Notes: generated from the letters alone by a model not told the origin. A stretch of DNA of 60,235 nt from an uncultured Bacteroidales bacterium (GCA_902800925.1 CADCGD010000010.1:1-60235), one strand, 5' to 3'. Counted from the first letter of the stretch, positions 7,248 to 16,175 are shown. Numbers and translations are program-made.

Positions 7248-8141
7248 ATGAAAGCATTTGTTTTCCCCGGTCAGGGGGCACAGTTTGTTGGTATGGGTAA
7301 GGACCTGTATGACAACAACGAGACAGCAAAAGAATTGTTTGAAAAGGCTAACGAGATTTTGGGTTATCGCATTACCGACATCATGTTTGAGGGTACTGAC
7401 GAGGACCTGAAACAGACCAAGGTGACTCAGCCCGCCGTATTCCTGCATAGCGTGATTACTGCTATCTGCTTGGGCGAGGCCTTCGATCCTACGATGGTTG
7501 CTGGTCACTCACTGGGTGAGTTCTCTGCACTGGTGGCTGCTGGTGCACTGTCGTTTGAGGACGGCCTGAAGCTGGTGTATGCACGTGCTATGGCTATGCA
7601 GAAGGCTTGCGAGGCTCAGCCCTCGACAATGGCTGCCATCATTGGTCTGCCCGACGAGAAGGTCGAGGAGGTCTGCGCTGAGGTCAGCAAGATGGGCAAG
7701 GGCGTCTGTGTGGCTGCCAACTATAATAACCCCGGTCAGCTGGTTATTTCGGGCGATATCGATGCTATCAATGAGGCTTGCGAGCAGTTGAAGGCCGCTG
7801 GTGCCAAGCGTGCGCTGCCCTTGAAAGTGGGTGGTGCTTTCCACTCTCCGCTGATGCAGCCTGCTAAGGATGAGTTGCAGGCTGCCATCGAGAAGACAGA
7901 ATTCAAGGCTCCGAAGTGCCCCGTCTATCAGAACGTGGATGCACTGCCTCATACTGATCCTGCCGAAATCAAGCAGAACCTGATTGCCCAGCTGACCAGC
8001 AGCGTTCGCTGGACTCAGATTGTGCAGCACATGATTGCTGACGGTGCTGACGACTTCACAGAGTGTGGTCCTGGCAAGGCCCTGCGTGGTATGATTGCCA
8101 AGATCAACAACGAAGTGTCTGCTCACGGTATCGAACAGTAA
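7248..8141 (+). CDS. fabD: Malonyl-CoA:acyl carrier protein transacylase FabD
   Basis: A 297-residue cytoplasmic enzyme that moves the malonyl group from CoA to acyl carrier protein, supplying extender units for fatty acid synthesis. It opens with the family signature KAFVFPGQGAQ. The catalytic serine is Ser88 in GHSLGE, the general-base histidine His199 in GGAFHSPLM, and QPAVFLHS (61-68) carries the conserved active-site Gln. Full length for the family. It has its own promoter and stands apart from other fab genes. A 37-base repetitive A+T-rich spacer separates it from the amylase, with which it may be co-transcribed. Confidence 0.95.
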   Translation: MKAFVFPGQGAQFVGMGKDLYDNNETAKELFEKANEILGYRITDIMFEGTDEDLKQTKVTQPAVFLHSVITAICLGEAFDPTMVAGHSLGEFSALVAAGALSFEDGLKLVYARAMAMQKACEAQPSTMAAIIGLPDEKVEEVCAEVSKMGKGVCVAANYNNPGQLVISGDIDAINEACEQLKAAGAKRALPLKVGGAFHSPLMQPAKDELQAAIEKTEFKAPKCPVYQNVDALPHTDPAEIKQNLIAQLTSSVRWTQIVQHMIADGADDFTECGPGKALRGMIAKINNEVSAHGIEQ

Positions 8142-8178
8142 ACAATAAACGTGAAACAATAACCAATAACTAATTTTC

Positions 8179-9834
8179 GTGGAAAAAGTAATTATTTATC
8201 AGATATTTACCCGCCTTTTCGGCAATCGTAACGTCACCCGCAAGGTGAACGGCACGATTGCCGAAAACGGTTGTGGTAAGCTGGCTGACTTCACCCCCAA
8301 GGTGTTGAAGGACATTGCCCAGATGGGTGTCAGTCATGTGTGGTATACGGGTATTATTCGCCATGCTACGCAGACCGACTATAGCCAGTATGGTATTCCC
8401 CGCCAGCATCCTGCTGTGGTGAAGGGTAAGGCCGGTTCGCCCTACGCCATTACCGATTACTATGATGTTGACCCCGACTTGGCTGTCAACGTCGATGAGC
8501 GCATGCAGGAGTTTGAGCAACTGGTGGAGCGTACCCACGCCGCTGGGCTGAAGATGGTTATCGACTTCGTGCCGAATCATGTGGCCCGCCAGTACCACTC
8601 TGTCAGCAAGCCTCAGGGCGTGGTGGACCTAGGTGCCGATGACGACCCGCAGCAGGGTTTCAATCCGCAGAACAACTTCTACTATTGTCCAGGCGAGCGC
8701 TTCACGCCGTACTTCGACCTGTATCAGGGTGAGAAGGAACCATACTTGGAGGAGCCTGCCAAGGCTACGGGTAATGACCATTTCGATAATGCACCCTCGA
8801 AGACCGACTGGTATGAGACTGTCAAGCTGAACTATGGCGTGGACTACTATGCTGGTCGTATTGGCTACTTCGACCCTATTCCCGACACGTGGTACAAGAT
8901 GACGGAGATACTGCTCTTCTGGGCTTCCAAGGGTGTGGATGTCTTCCGTTGCGATATGGCGGAGATGGTGCCTGCCGAGTTCTGGCGCTTTGCCACGAAG
9001 ACCGTCCGTGAGGAGTACCCCGAGATCAAGTTCATTGGTGAGGTGTATAACCCCTATGACTATCGTCGCTACTTGCTGAACGGCTTTGACTGGTTGTACG
9101 ACAAGGTGGGCATGTATGACACGATGCGTAGTGTAATCTGTCACCATGCGCCAACCTCTGCTATCAGCGGTGCCTGGCAGCAGACCGATGACATCCGCGA
9201 CCACATGCTCTACTTCCTGGAGAACCACGACGAACAGCGCATCGGCAGCGACTTCTTTGCTGCTGACGGTAAGAAGGGTGTGCCTGCGATGATAGCCTCT
9301 GTACTGATGCAGCAGAACCCCTTCATGCTCTATGCTGGTGAGGAATATGGCGAGCGTGGCATGGACCGTGAAGGATTCAGTGGCAACGACGGGCGCACCA
9401 CCATCTTCGACTACTGGAGTGTGGACACCCTGTGTCGTGCTGCCCAGAAGAAGCTGACGGCCGAGGAGCAGCAACTCTTCGACATCCATAAGAAGACCCT
9501 GCTCATTGCCCGCAAGGAGAAGGCTGTCAGCGAGGGAACGTTCTTTGATCTGATGTATGTCAACGGTCACTTGCAGCGTCAGTATGCTTTCTTGCGCAAG
9601 GCCGATAACGACCTCTTGCTGGTGGTTGTCAACTTCGAGGACCATGATGTGGATGTTGACATCAATCTGCCTGCTCATGCCTTTGACTACTTGCAGCTGA
9701 AAGAGAGTACAGCGATGGCTACCGACCTGCTGACGAAGGAGAAACAGTCAATGCTGCTGCATCCGGACGGTAGCGTTCGCATGAACATTGCTGCTCGTAG
9801 CGGTAGGGTATGGAAGGTGAAGTGTAAGAGGTGA
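8179..9834 (+). CDS. GH13 alpha-amylase family enzyme, cytoplasmic
   Basis: A 551-residue GH13 protein starting at a GTG codon; no in-frame ATG lies near and the N-terminus EKVIIYQIFTRLFGNR begins the (beta/alpha)8 barrel directly. The GH13 regions are in order: DFVPNH (129-134), VDVFRCDM with nucleophile Asp259, FIGEVYN with acid/base Glu288, and ENHD with Asp351. No signal peptide is present, so it should act in the cytoplasm on imported maltodextrins or stored glycogen. Exact specificity (alpha-amylase, maltogenic enzyme or other) cannot be read from sequence. It follows fabD and precedes the AlaX-like gene in the same direction. Confidence 0.85.
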   Translation: MEKVIIYQIFTRLFGNRNVTRKVNGTIAENGCGKLADFTPKVLKDIAQMGVSHVWYTGIIRHATQTDYSQYGIPRQHPAVVKGKAGSPYAITDYYDVDPDLAVNVDERMQEFEQLVERTHAAGLKMVIDFVPNHVARQYHSVSKPQGVVDLGADDDPQQGFNPQNNFYYCPGERFTPYFDLYQGEKEPYLEEPAKATGNDHFDNAPSKTDWYETVKLNYGVDYYAGRIGYFDPIPDTWYKMTEILLFWASKGVDVFRCDMAEMVPAEFWRFATKTVREEYPEIKFIGEVYNPYDYRRYLLNGFDWLYDKVGMYDTMRSVICHHAPTSAISGAWQQTDDIRDHMLYFLENHDEQRIGSDFFAADGKKGVPAMIASVLMQQNPFMLYAGEEYGERGMDREGFSGNDGRTTIFDYWSVDTLCRAAQKKLTAEEQQLFDIHKKTLLIARKEKAVSEGTFFDLMYVNGHLQRQYAFLRKADNDLLLVVVNFEDHDVDVDINLPAHAFDYLQLKESTAMATDLLTKEKQSMLLHPDGSVRMNIAARSGRVWKVKCKR

Positions 9835-9863
9835 GAGGTCTGATGTAAGAGGTTAGAAACGAG

Positions 9864-10328
9864 ATGGAAGACTATCAGTTCAATGAGCACAACAAGGAGG
9901 AGTTCCCACCAGCACACACTGCGGAGCATCTGTTGAACCAGGTGATGGTACGCCTGTTTGGCTGTGAACGCTCGTATAATGCACATATAGAGCGCAAGAA
10001 GAGCAAGATGAGTTTCCACGTTGACCACAAGCCTACGCGACAGGAAGAGAAAGAGATTGAGCGTGAGATGCAGCGGTTGATAGCGGAAGACCTGCCCGTT
10101 ACCTTTGAGGTAGTGCCCTTGAGTGAGTTGCCTGAAGGAATCCGTGCCGACCGGTTGCCCAGCGATGTCAGCGACAGCATCCGACTGGTGCGTATCGGCG
10201 ACTATGATGTCTGTCCCTGCATCGGAAAACATGTGCGCTCTACCTCGCAGATAGGACGCTTCGAGATGTTGGGGACCAACTGGGACGAACAAGAGCGCTC
10301 GTTTAGAGTGCGTTTCAAGATTGTCTGA
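9864..10328 (+). CDS. AlaX-like stand-alone tRNA-editing protein
   Basis: A 154-residue protein matching the second additional domain of alanyl/threonyl-tRNA synthetases. The zinc-binding pattern is complete: HTAEH at 18-22 gives two histidines and CIGKH at 119-123 gives Cys and His. AlaX-type proteins hydrolyse mischarged Ser- or Gly-tRNA(Ala) in trans; which tRNA this one edits is not clear, and the short length suggests a minimal form. The start ATG follows a 29-base spacer made of repeats of GTAAGAGGT-like sequence. It ends 12 bases before a strong terminator. Confidence 0.75.
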   Translation: MEDYQFNEHNKEEFPPAHTAEHLLNQVMVRLFGCERSYNAHIERKKSKMSFHVDHKPTRQEEKEIEREMQRLIAEDLPVTFEVVPLSELPEGIRADRLPSDVSDSIRLVRIGDYDVCPCIGKHVRSTSQIGRFEMLGTNWDEQERSFRVRFKIV

Positions 10329-10340
10329 TATAACAAAGAA

Positions 10341-10358
10341 CCCTCGCAATTGCGAGGG
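10341..10358. terminator. Bidirectional terminator
   Basis: CCCTCGCAATTGCGAGGG is an 18-base perfect palindrome with an A-run before it and T's after, lying between the convergent ends of the AlaX-like gene and the EEP-family gene. Confidence 0.85.
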
Positions 10359-10369
10359 TTTCTTGTATT

Positions 10370-11431
10370 CTAAAGTTCTACCTTCATGAAGACGGGGAAG
10401 TGGTCTGAGTAGGTCAGCTCCGTCTTGTAATAGGCAATGCCCTTGATGCTCTCGTCGTGGAAGATGTAGTCTATGCGCACGGGCTTTTTCTTCATGCCAC
10501 GATAGGTGTACATAAAGCCAGCGCCACACTCCTTAAAACCATCTACCATGTCGCCCTTCACCGTGTTATAAACGAAAGAGTAGGGAACATCGTTGAAGTC
10601 TCCGCAGAGGATGACGGGCTTGTCTGAGTTGCGTTTCTCGTTGGCGATGGTAATGGCCTGACCAGAACGGAACATCATACCCCACATGTAGTTGCCTACG
10701 ATGGCACTGATCAGTCGGTTGTTGTCTACCTGACCACCTTGGGCCATCATCTTTCCGGCTCTGTGGAGTGTGCTGTTGATACCTGTAGTCTCCAAGTGAA
10801 CATTGAAGATGCGGAACTCAGTGCCTTTCACGTCAATGTCGGCCCACATGGCACTGTTGTTGGTCTCTTCAAAAAGGATGGTCTTGTTAGCCGTGATGGG
10901 GTAGCGACTGAAGATGACCATGTCGTCGCGCCCTTTCTGCATATAGGGGAAATAGTCTTTGTAGCTCTCGGAATTCTTTTTGTCACCGCTAATCTCGTTG
11001 TACTCTTGTATGCAGAGCACATCAACCTTCTGGCGGCGCATCTCGGCAAGAATGTCCTGTGCCATGAAACCGGAAGTCTCGCGTCCGAACATCGCCACGT
11101 TATAGGAGGCAATCTTCAGTCCGCTCTGGGTATTCTGTGACGGGTCGTCAAAGCTGGGCTGGTAGAAGGTACCGATGTAGGGAATGCAACAGGCAATGGT
11201 AAGTACCGGAATAAGTGACAGTAGCCATCTGCGGCGAATCAGCCAATAGATGATTAGTACCGCATTAGCTAGGAGAAGTACAGGCAGAACATAGACACAC
11301 ATAGCTCGTGCTGTATTGCCTACGGGTGTTACGTCGCCACCAAAGAGTCCGACAAGGGTCAAGAGACTTACCACAATCTGGATGACCAGAAACATGGCGG
11401 CAGCATACTTGTAAACAGCTAGTTTTCCCAT
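10370..11431 (-). CDS. Membrane-anchored endonuclease/exonuclease/phosphatase family protein
   Basis: A 353-residue protein. The first 90 residues contain three hydrophobic segments (about 6-30, 41-62, 68-88), so it is membrane-anchored with the catalytic domain following. The EEP fold motifs are present: ASYNVAMFG, DVLCIQEYNE (metal-binding Glu), FRIFNVHLET, ILCGDFNDVP, RIDYIFH and the final SDHFPVFM (catalytic His). The superfamily includes nucleases, phosphodiesterases and lipid phosphatases; this membrane-linked Bacteroidota subgroup has no settled substrate. It lies 19 bases after the hybrid kinase gene on the same strand and is probably co-transcribed with it. Confidence 0.85.
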   Translation of the reverse strand: MGKLAVYKYAAAMFLVIQIVVSLLTLVGLFGGDVTPVGNTARAMCVYVLPVLLLANAVLIIYWLIRRRWLLSLIPVLTIACCIPYIGTFYQPSFDDPSQNTQSGLKIASYNVAMFGRETSGFMAQDILAEMRRQKVDVLCIQEYNEISGDKKNSESYKDYFPYMQKGRDDMVIFSRYPITANKTILFEETNNSAMWADIDVKGTEFRIFNVHLETTGINSTLHRAGKMMAQGGQVDNNRLISAIVGNYMWGMMFRSGQAITIANEKRNSDKPVILCGDFNDVPYSFVYNTVKGDMVDGFKECGAGFMYTYRGMKKKPVRIDYIFHDESIKGIAYYKTELTYSDHFPVFMKVEL

Positions 11432-11450
11432 AAGGTAGAGTGAGGGTAGG

Positions 11451-12701
11451 TTAATCCTTTACGTATTTCTTGACGACATCCAGCAAATCCTCTACACGGA
11501 AGGGCTTGGCCATAAACTCGTCGCAACCGGCAGCCTTGGCCTCACGGATGTTCTCTTCGAAGGCATAGGCACTAAGCGCAACGATAGGGATATCGTGGTT
11601 GACCTCCTTGATGATGCGGGTAGCGTCCAGACCGTTCATGTCTGGCATGCGGATGTCCATCAGAATCAAGTCGGGACGGTCGTCCTCACAGAATGTAACG
11701 GCTTCGATACCATTGACGGCACGCATCAGGCGGTAGCGCTTGGATAGCACAATCTTGACTAGTTCGAAGTTGCTGTCCTCGTCCTCGGCAACCAGAATCA
11801 GCGGAGCGTTCTTGACGTCGGTCTTCGTGTTGACGCGGATGGTGCGTGAGTTGGTGGTGGTACGGCTGTTCTTGCGCATGCCGCCAATCGTTCCCTCAAA
11901 GGGCAGGATAAAGGTAAAGGTTGAGCCTTGTCCAATCTTAGAGGTTACATTGATGCTACCACCCATCTTCTCGATGATAATCTTACAGAGCGCCAATCCC
12001 AGTCCGTAACCGTTCTGGTTTTCTGCATCTCGCGACATATAGGTGGTAAAGATGTGATCGAGATCTTCTTTCGCAATACCACTTCCTGTGTCGCTGACGA
12101 AGAATTCTACCTCCTGACCATCGTTGATGAGACGATAACCATAGGTAATGCTACCCTGTGTGGTATGCTTCAGCGCATTGCTTATCAGATTAGAGAAAAT
12201 CTGCGTCAGACGATTGGTGTCTGTATTGAGCGTGACGTTCATGGTGGGGTTTGACCACGACAGACGTACGGTTTCCGGACAACGGAACTTAAAGATAAGC
12301 TGGATGTTCCTGCAGAGCTCGCTGAGGTCGGTCATGCTCTTGTTGATGGTGATTTCGCCGGCCTCTACACGGGAGAGGTCGAGAATCTCGTTGATAAGGG
12401 CAAGTACACGGCCATTGTTGCTCTCAACAATCTCCATGTATTTCATGCGGTCTTCAGCAGAGTCGGTCTCTGCCATCACGCGTGAAAAACCTTCAATGGC
12501 ATTGAGGGGTGTGCGGATTTCATGGCTCATGTTAGCCAAGAAGAGTGACTTCATGCGGCTTGCTTGTTCTGCCTTCTGAGCCTTCTCTTCATATTCGTTA
12601 AGCCTTTTCTGTGCCGCCTCAAGCTCTTGCTGAGTGGTCTGTAATTTTGTGTTTGCCTCTGCTAATTGTTGCAGGAGCAGCTCTCTTTCATCCTGGTTCA
12701 T
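11451..12701 (-). CDS. Cytoplasmic hybrid histidine kinase with receiver domain
   Basis: A 416-residue kinase. Residues 5-50 form a coiled coil; HisKA carries phospho-acceptor His60 (FLANMSHEIRTPLN); the ATPase domain has N box Asn175, DTGSG (204-208) and GYGLGLAL (231-238); a basic linker follows; the receiver domain (300-416) has Asp349 in LMDIRMPDMNG and Lys399. There is no transmembrane or periplasmic sensor, so the input must be cytoplasmic, perhaps through the coiled coil. The frame stays open to a TTG at 12731, but that codon lies inside the promoter box, so ATG 12701 is the start. No separate response regulator is adjacent. Confidence 0.9.
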   Translation of the reverse strand: MNQDERELLLQQLAEANTKLQTTQQELEAAQKRLNEYEEKAQKAEQASRMKSLFLANMSHEIRTPLNAIEGFSRVMAETDSAEDRMKYMEIVESNNGRVLALINEILDLSRVEAGEITINKSMTDLSELCRNIQLIFKFRCPETVRLSWSNPTMNVTLNTDTNRLTQIFSNLISNALKHTTQGSITYGYRLINDGQEVEFFVSDTGSGIAKEDLDHIFTTYMSRDAENQNGYGLGLALCKIIIEKMGGSINVTSKIGQGSTFTFILPFEGTIGGMRKNSRTTTNSRTIRVNTKTDVKNAPLILVAEDEDSNFELVKIVLSKRYRLMRAVNGIEAVTFCEDDRPDLILMDIRMPDMNGLDATRIIKEVNHDIPIVALSAYAFEENIREAKAAGCDEFMAKPFRVEDLLDVVKKYVKD

Positions 12702-12728
12702 CTTTTTATGAAAAAAACTATTTCCTTG

Positions 12729-12736
12729 CAAAGATA
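12729..12736 (-). promoter_or_regulatory. -7 promoter box TATCTTTG for the hybrid kinase
   Basis: Perfect TAnnTTTG on the minus strand, 27 bases before ATG 12701. It overlaps the upstream TTG codon and so excludes that codon as the start. Confidence 0.7.
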
Positions 12737-12775
12737 CAACAAAATCTTTGAATAGCCATCAATTTTTACAAAAAT

Positions 12776-13960
12776 TTACCCTCTTTTTGCTTTCTCCCAT
12801 GTCCCTCCTCCTTGGTGGGTTCTGAGATAGTGCATGCCACGGAAGACGTTGATGTTCATGAAAAGGAAGTAATAGGGCACGTAGAGAAGTTTGTTTTTCC
12901 GTCCTCGCTGCTCTAGCAGATAGCCGCTGAAGGCAGCCAGATAGAATAAGATTTGCAATATCCAGATGATGGTGTAGACTGTTCCTGCCTTCATCATCAC
13001 CAGAGCTACGTTGAGCGGTATGAGGGCCATCATCGCTATGGGGGTGATGCTCCATCGGAGTACGCGGTGGGAGACAAACTGGAAGGCCACCACGAAGTTC
13101 TTGAACGGATTCATCATGCTACGCAACCACCAGGAACTCTGTAGTCCTCCTGCTGCAATACGACGCTTGCGTTTGGATTCCTCTTCCAGATTTGCAGAAC
13201 CATACTCCATGGCGTAAGCATCTGATGTATAGGCGATTTTGTACCCTTGTTCAATCATTCTCATGGACATGACGAAGTCATCGAGCAGGGCCGTTTCTGG
13301 CATGGGTTCATAGAGTTTTGTGCGGATGGCATTGAGTTCTCCGGCGGCACCCATGGCAGAATAGAGCTCGCTGTCGAGCCGTTTCAAGGTACTCTCATAT
13401 TTCCAATAGAGTCCTTCACCCTCAGCAGCAATTTCTCCTTCATGGCGCGACAGGACACGTTTCTCGCCAGCCACACAGGCTACCTGCGGGTCTTGCATGC
13501 AACGAACGATTTCGCGGATGGCTTCACGGTTGACCATCGTGTTGGCATCTGTCATCACTGTAATCTCGCTCTTGACCTGGCTAATGCCGTGGTTCAGCGC
13601 TGCTGTCTTGCCACGACGCTCAGGAGAAAAGACAATCTTCACGTCAGGGTAAGCCTTCAGGTATTCGTTAGTATTGTCTGACGAACCATCAGTAACCCAT
13701 ATCACATGGAGCTTGTCCTTGGGGTAGTCTAACTCACGGATGTTCTGCATCTTCATCTCTACGACGTCCTGCTCGTTGTAGGCACAAACCATGAAGGCCA
13801 CGTCGGGCAGTTGACTGTCTGCAGGTAATGCCATCTGCTGGGGTTTACCTTTGACCAACCGTTTCAGCAGTACCAGCAGGTAGAGCAGTATGCCGTAGCC
13901 TACGTAAGTGTATACGCAAAGAATGAGGCATATCCAGAAGAGTATCTTTAGTGTTGTCAT
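12776..13960 (-). CDS. Membrane GT2 family glycosyltransferase
   Basis: A 394-residue processive-type glycosyltransferase. An N-terminal membrane segment (7-35) is followed by the GT-A domain: FMVCAYNEQD (57-66), WVTDGSSD with Asp91, VMTDANT with the metal-binding Asp138, ETALLDDF as the catalytic-base region, and a RIAAGGLQSSWW stretch in place of QxxRW. Three or four C-terminal membrane helices follow. This architecture is that of hyaluronan/poly-GlcNAc/cellulose-type synthases and related exopolysaccharide enzymes; the sugar cannot be named. The frame is open further upstream but ATG 13960 has the promoter at a sensible distance. It is a single gene with no polysaccharide operon around it. 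Confidence 0.85.
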   Translation of the reverse strand: MTTLKILFWICLILCVYTYVGYGILLYLLVLLKRLVKGKPQQMALPADSQLPDVAFMVCAYNEQDVVEMKMQNIRELDYPKDKLHVIWVTDGSSDNTNEYLKAYPDVKIVFSPERRGKTAALNHGISQVKSEITVMTDANTMVNREAIREIVRCMQDPQVACVAGEKRVLSRHEGEIAAEGEGLYWKYESTLKRLDSELYSAMGAAGELNAIRTKLYEPMPETALLDDFVMSMRMIEQGYKIAYTSDAYAMEYGSANLEEESKRKRRIAAGGLQSSWWLRSMMNPFKNFVVAFQFVSHRVLRWSITPIAMMALIPLNVALVMMKAGTVYTIIWILQILFYLAAFSGYLLEQRGRKNKLLYVPYYFLFMNINVFRGMHYLRTHQGGGTWEKAKRG

Positions 13961-13985
13961 GAACAAATTGTCTTTGATTCTTTTG

Positions 13986-13993
13986 CAAAGATA
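13986..13993 (-). promoter_or_regulatory. -7 promoter box TATCTTTG for the GT2 gene
   Basis: Perfect TAnnTTTG on the minus strand, 25 bases before ATG 13960 and just beyond the hairpin that ends ribonuclease G transcription. Confidence 0.65.
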
Positions 13994-13998
13994 ACAAG

Positions 13999-14031
13999 AA
14001 ATCTCCGAACCAACAAGTGATTCGGAGATTT
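13999..14031 (-). terminator. Terminator after ribonuclease G
   Basis: AAATCTCCGAA (13999-14009) pairs perfectly with TTCGGAGATTT (14021-14031), an 11-bp stem with an 11-base loop, 30 bases past the rng stop. Confidence 0.8.
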
Positions 14032-14060
14032 TTTTCTTTAGTCGGGTAGGGGTGTGTTCC

Positions 14061-15638
14061 CTACGAATTGGTCTCGATGTCTTCCTGCATGTCAATGAAC
14101 TGGCGTTCCGTGTCGTAGAATTCGTACTGGAGGAATGCCAGCTTCTGCGATGGTACAATACGAATGCCCAGGCCATACTTCATCTGCCACTGGCGCTTGA
14201 GTGACCAGATGCCTTGATTGATGTAGGCGGCAACGTAGGGATGTACGTGCAGACTGAATTTCTTAATGCCAATCTTGTTGACCAGGCGGTCAATTTTGCT
14301 CTCTAACTGATCCGTAAACAGGATGGACGACTTGATTTTTCCCTTACCAAAGCAGGTAGGGCAGGTTTCCTCTACATTGACATCCATAGCCGGACGCACA
14401 CGCTGACGTGTGATTTGCATCAGTCCAAACTTCGATAGTGGTAGGATGTTGTGGCGCGCTCTGTCTTTCTGCATGTTCTTGCACATGCGCTCATAGAGCA
14501 ACTGTCGGTCTTCGGCGAGATTCATGTCGATGAAGTCCACTACGATGATGCCGCCCATATCCCTAAGGCGTAGCTGGCGTGCCAACTCGTCGGCAGCACC
14601 GAGGTTTACCTCTAGTGCGTTCTGCTCCTGACCGTTTTCTGCGCGAGTGCGGTTGCCTGAATTGACGTCTACGACGTGCATGGCCTCAGTGGACTGGATG
14701 ATGAGATAGGCTCCGCGTTTGTAGTTCACCGTCTTGCCAAAGCTGGATTTTATCTGCTTGGTGACGTTGAAATTGTCGAAGATGGGCACCGTGCCATTAT
14801 AGAGCTTCACGATGTCCTGCTTGTCGGGGGCTATCAATGAGACGTAGTCCTTTACCTGATTCATGATGTCGGCATCATTCACGTAGATTCCGTCGTAGGT
14901 GGGGTCGAAGAGGTCGCGTAGCATGGCTACGGCACGACCTGTCTCCTCGAAGCACAACTGGGGCGTCTTGGTGGCTTTCTGGGCCTTCGTAATCATCTCG
15001 TCCCAGCGTTTCAGCAGCGTCTTTAACTCGTTGTCGAGCTCTGCTACACGCTTGCCTTCGGCTGAAGTGCGAACAATAACGCCGAAGTTCTTGGGGCGAA
15101 TGCTCTGAACAAGCTGTTTCAGACGTGCTCTCTCCTCGCTTTTCTTGATTTTTGACGAAACCGATACTTTATCTCCGAAAGGAATTAAAACCATATAGCG
15201 TCCTGCCAGACTGATGTCACATGAGAGACGAGGACCCTTGGTGTTGATGGGCTCCTTGACTACCTGCACCAAAATCTCCTGGCCCTGCTTCAGCATGGTG
15301 ATGCTGCCTTCTTTCGGAAGGTCGGGCAGACGCGTGGCTTTCTGGATGGGATAAAGATTCTTTTTGTCGCTTTGTACCTGTTTAAGGTATTTCTCGTAAG
15401 AGCTGAATTGAGTACCTAAGTCAAGATAGTGCAAGAAAGCATCGCGCTCAGAGCCTACATCTACGAAGCAGGCGTTGAGTCCGGGCATGAGCTTACGCAC
15501 CTTGCCCAGATAGATGTTGCCGACAGAATAGCTCGCCTCTTCGCGCTTCTCGTTCTGGTATTCTACCAGATTCTTGTCTTCGAGCAGGGCGATAGAGATC
15601 TCTTTCGGCTGAACATCGATAATTACTTCACTTGTCAT
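14061..15638 (-). CDS. rng: Ribonuclease G/E family endoribonuclease
   Basis: A 525-residue RNase E/G family protein, an endoribonuclease for rRNA maturation and mRNA decay. The S1 domain is near the N-terminus (YSVGNIYLGKVRKLMPGLNACFVDVG, seen in pieces at about 40-70), followed by GPRLSCDISLAGRY, the DNase I-like catalytic core with VVDFIDM (metal-binding aspartates) and VDVNSG, and the zinc-link pair CPTCFGKGK. It lacks the long disordered C-terminal scaffold of enterobacterial RNase E, so the RNase G-like length fits. It lies downstream of a terminator that follows the 29-codon gene and HU, so read-through from them is limited. Confidence 0.93.
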   Translation of the reverse strand: MTSEVIIDVQPKEISIALLEDKNLVEYQNEKREEASYSVGNIYLGKVRKLMPGLNACFVDVGSERDAFLHYLDLGTQFSSYEKYLKQVQSDKKNLYPIQKATRLPDLPKEGSITMLKQGQEILVQVVKEPINTKGPRLSCDISLAGRYMVLIPFGDKVSVSSKIKKSEERARLKQLVQSIRPKNFGVIVRTSAEGKRVAELDNELKTLLKRWDEMITKAQKATKTPQLCFEETGRAVAMLRDLFDPTYDGIYVNDADIMNQVKDYVSLIAPDKQDIVKLYNGTVPIFDNFNVTKQIKSSFGKTVNYKRGAYLIIQSTEAMHVVDVNSGNRTRAENGQEQNALEVNLGAADELARQLRLRDMGGIIVVDFIDMNLAEDRQLLYERMCKNMQKDRARHNILPLSKFGLMQITRQRVRPAMDVNVEETCPTCFGKGKIKSSILFTDQLESKIDRLVNKIGIKKFSLHVHPYVAAYINQGIWSLKRQWQMKYGLGIRIVPSQKLAFLQYEFYDTERQFIDMQEDIETNS

Positions 15639-15665
15639 TCTCTTGTCGTTTGGTATTTTTTACAG

Positions 15666-15711
15666 GAAAGGAGCGCTCCGTCGAACAGCCGTTCTCGGGT
15701 GCACTCCTTTC
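15666..15711 (-). terminator. Hairpin between the 29-codon gene and rng
   Basis: GAAAGGAG (15666-15673) pairs with CTCCTTTC (15704-15711), with further GC/GC pairs inside. It lies in the 97-base gap and on the minus strand is followed by TGTAAAAAA-like sequence. It could attenuate rather than end transcription into rng. Confidence 0.55.
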
Positions 15712-15735
15712 ATTTTCTCTCTTTGTCGTCAGAGC

Positions 15736-15825
15736 TTACTTGCTCTTATGACGATTCTTGCGCAGTCTCTTCTTACGCTTGTGAGTAGCCATCTTGTGGC
15801 CCTTCTTTTTCTTTCCGTTTGGCAT
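15736..15825 (-). CDS. 29-residue highly basic protein, ribosome-associated mS38-like
   Basis: A 29-codon frame from ATG 15825 (MPNGKKKKGHKMATH, then KRKKRLRKNRHKSK) to TAA. About half of the residues are Lys, Arg or His. It resembles the C-terminal motif of the AURKAIP1/COX24 (mS38, DUF1713) family and the tiny basic ribosome-associated proteins annotated in Bacteroidota. It lies 32 bases after the HU gene on the same strand, so the two are probably co-transcribed. Composition alone could mislead, but ATG, length, frame closure and operon position agree. I infer a role on the small ribosomal subunit; this is not shown by the sequence. Confidence 0.7.
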   Translation of the reverse strand: MPNGKKKKGHKMATHKRKKRLRKNRHKSK

Positions 15826-15856
15826 AATACTAAATATTTAAATATTTGAATGTTAA

Positions 15857-16132
15857 TTATTGCATTTTTGCAACGAAGCTCTTGGCAGGCTTGAAAGCGG
15901 GAATGTCGTGAGCGTCGATAACCAGTGTGGTGTTTTTCGAAATGTTACGAGCGGTCTTCTTTGCACGGTGCTTCACTGTGAACGTGCCAAAGCCACGCAG
16001 GTAAACATTCTCCTTGCGTACAGCCATACAATCACGAATCTCTTCCATAAAACCCTCTACCGTTGCGGCTACATCCTTCTTGGGAAGGCCTGTCTCTTCG
16101 GCGATTTTGTTGATGATTTCTGCTTTTGTCAT
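15857..16132 (-). CDS. HU/IHF family DNA-binding protein
   Basis: A 91-residue histone-like protein. It opens MTKAEIINKIAEETGLPKKD, the typical HU dimerisation helices, and has VYLRGFGTFTVKHRAKKTARN, the beta-arm with the arginine that enters the minor groove, then the C-terminal PAFKPAKSF. It bends and compacts DNA non-specifically as a dimer. It has its own promoter divergent from pyk and probably heads a transcript with the 29-codon gene. Whether it is HU or an IHF-like variant cannot be decided here. Confidence 0.92.
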   Translation of the reverse strand: MTKAEIINKIAEETGLPKKDVAATVEGFMEEIRDCMAVRKENVYLRGFGTFTVKHRAKKTARNISKNTTLVIDAHDIPAFKPAKSFVAKMQ

Positions 16133-16167
16133 CTCTGTATTTACTTATGTGTTTAATTTTCGGACTG

Positions 16168-16175
16168 CAAAGTTA
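16168..16175 (-). promoter_or_regulatory. -7 promoter box TAACTTTG for the HU gene
   Basis: Perfect TAnnTTTG on the minus strand, 35 bases before ATG 16132. Confidence 0.7.

Noticed and set aside
13999-14031. Small RNA gene between rng and the GT2 gene
   Set aside because: A terminator for rng explains the hairpin; there is no room for a separate promoter.
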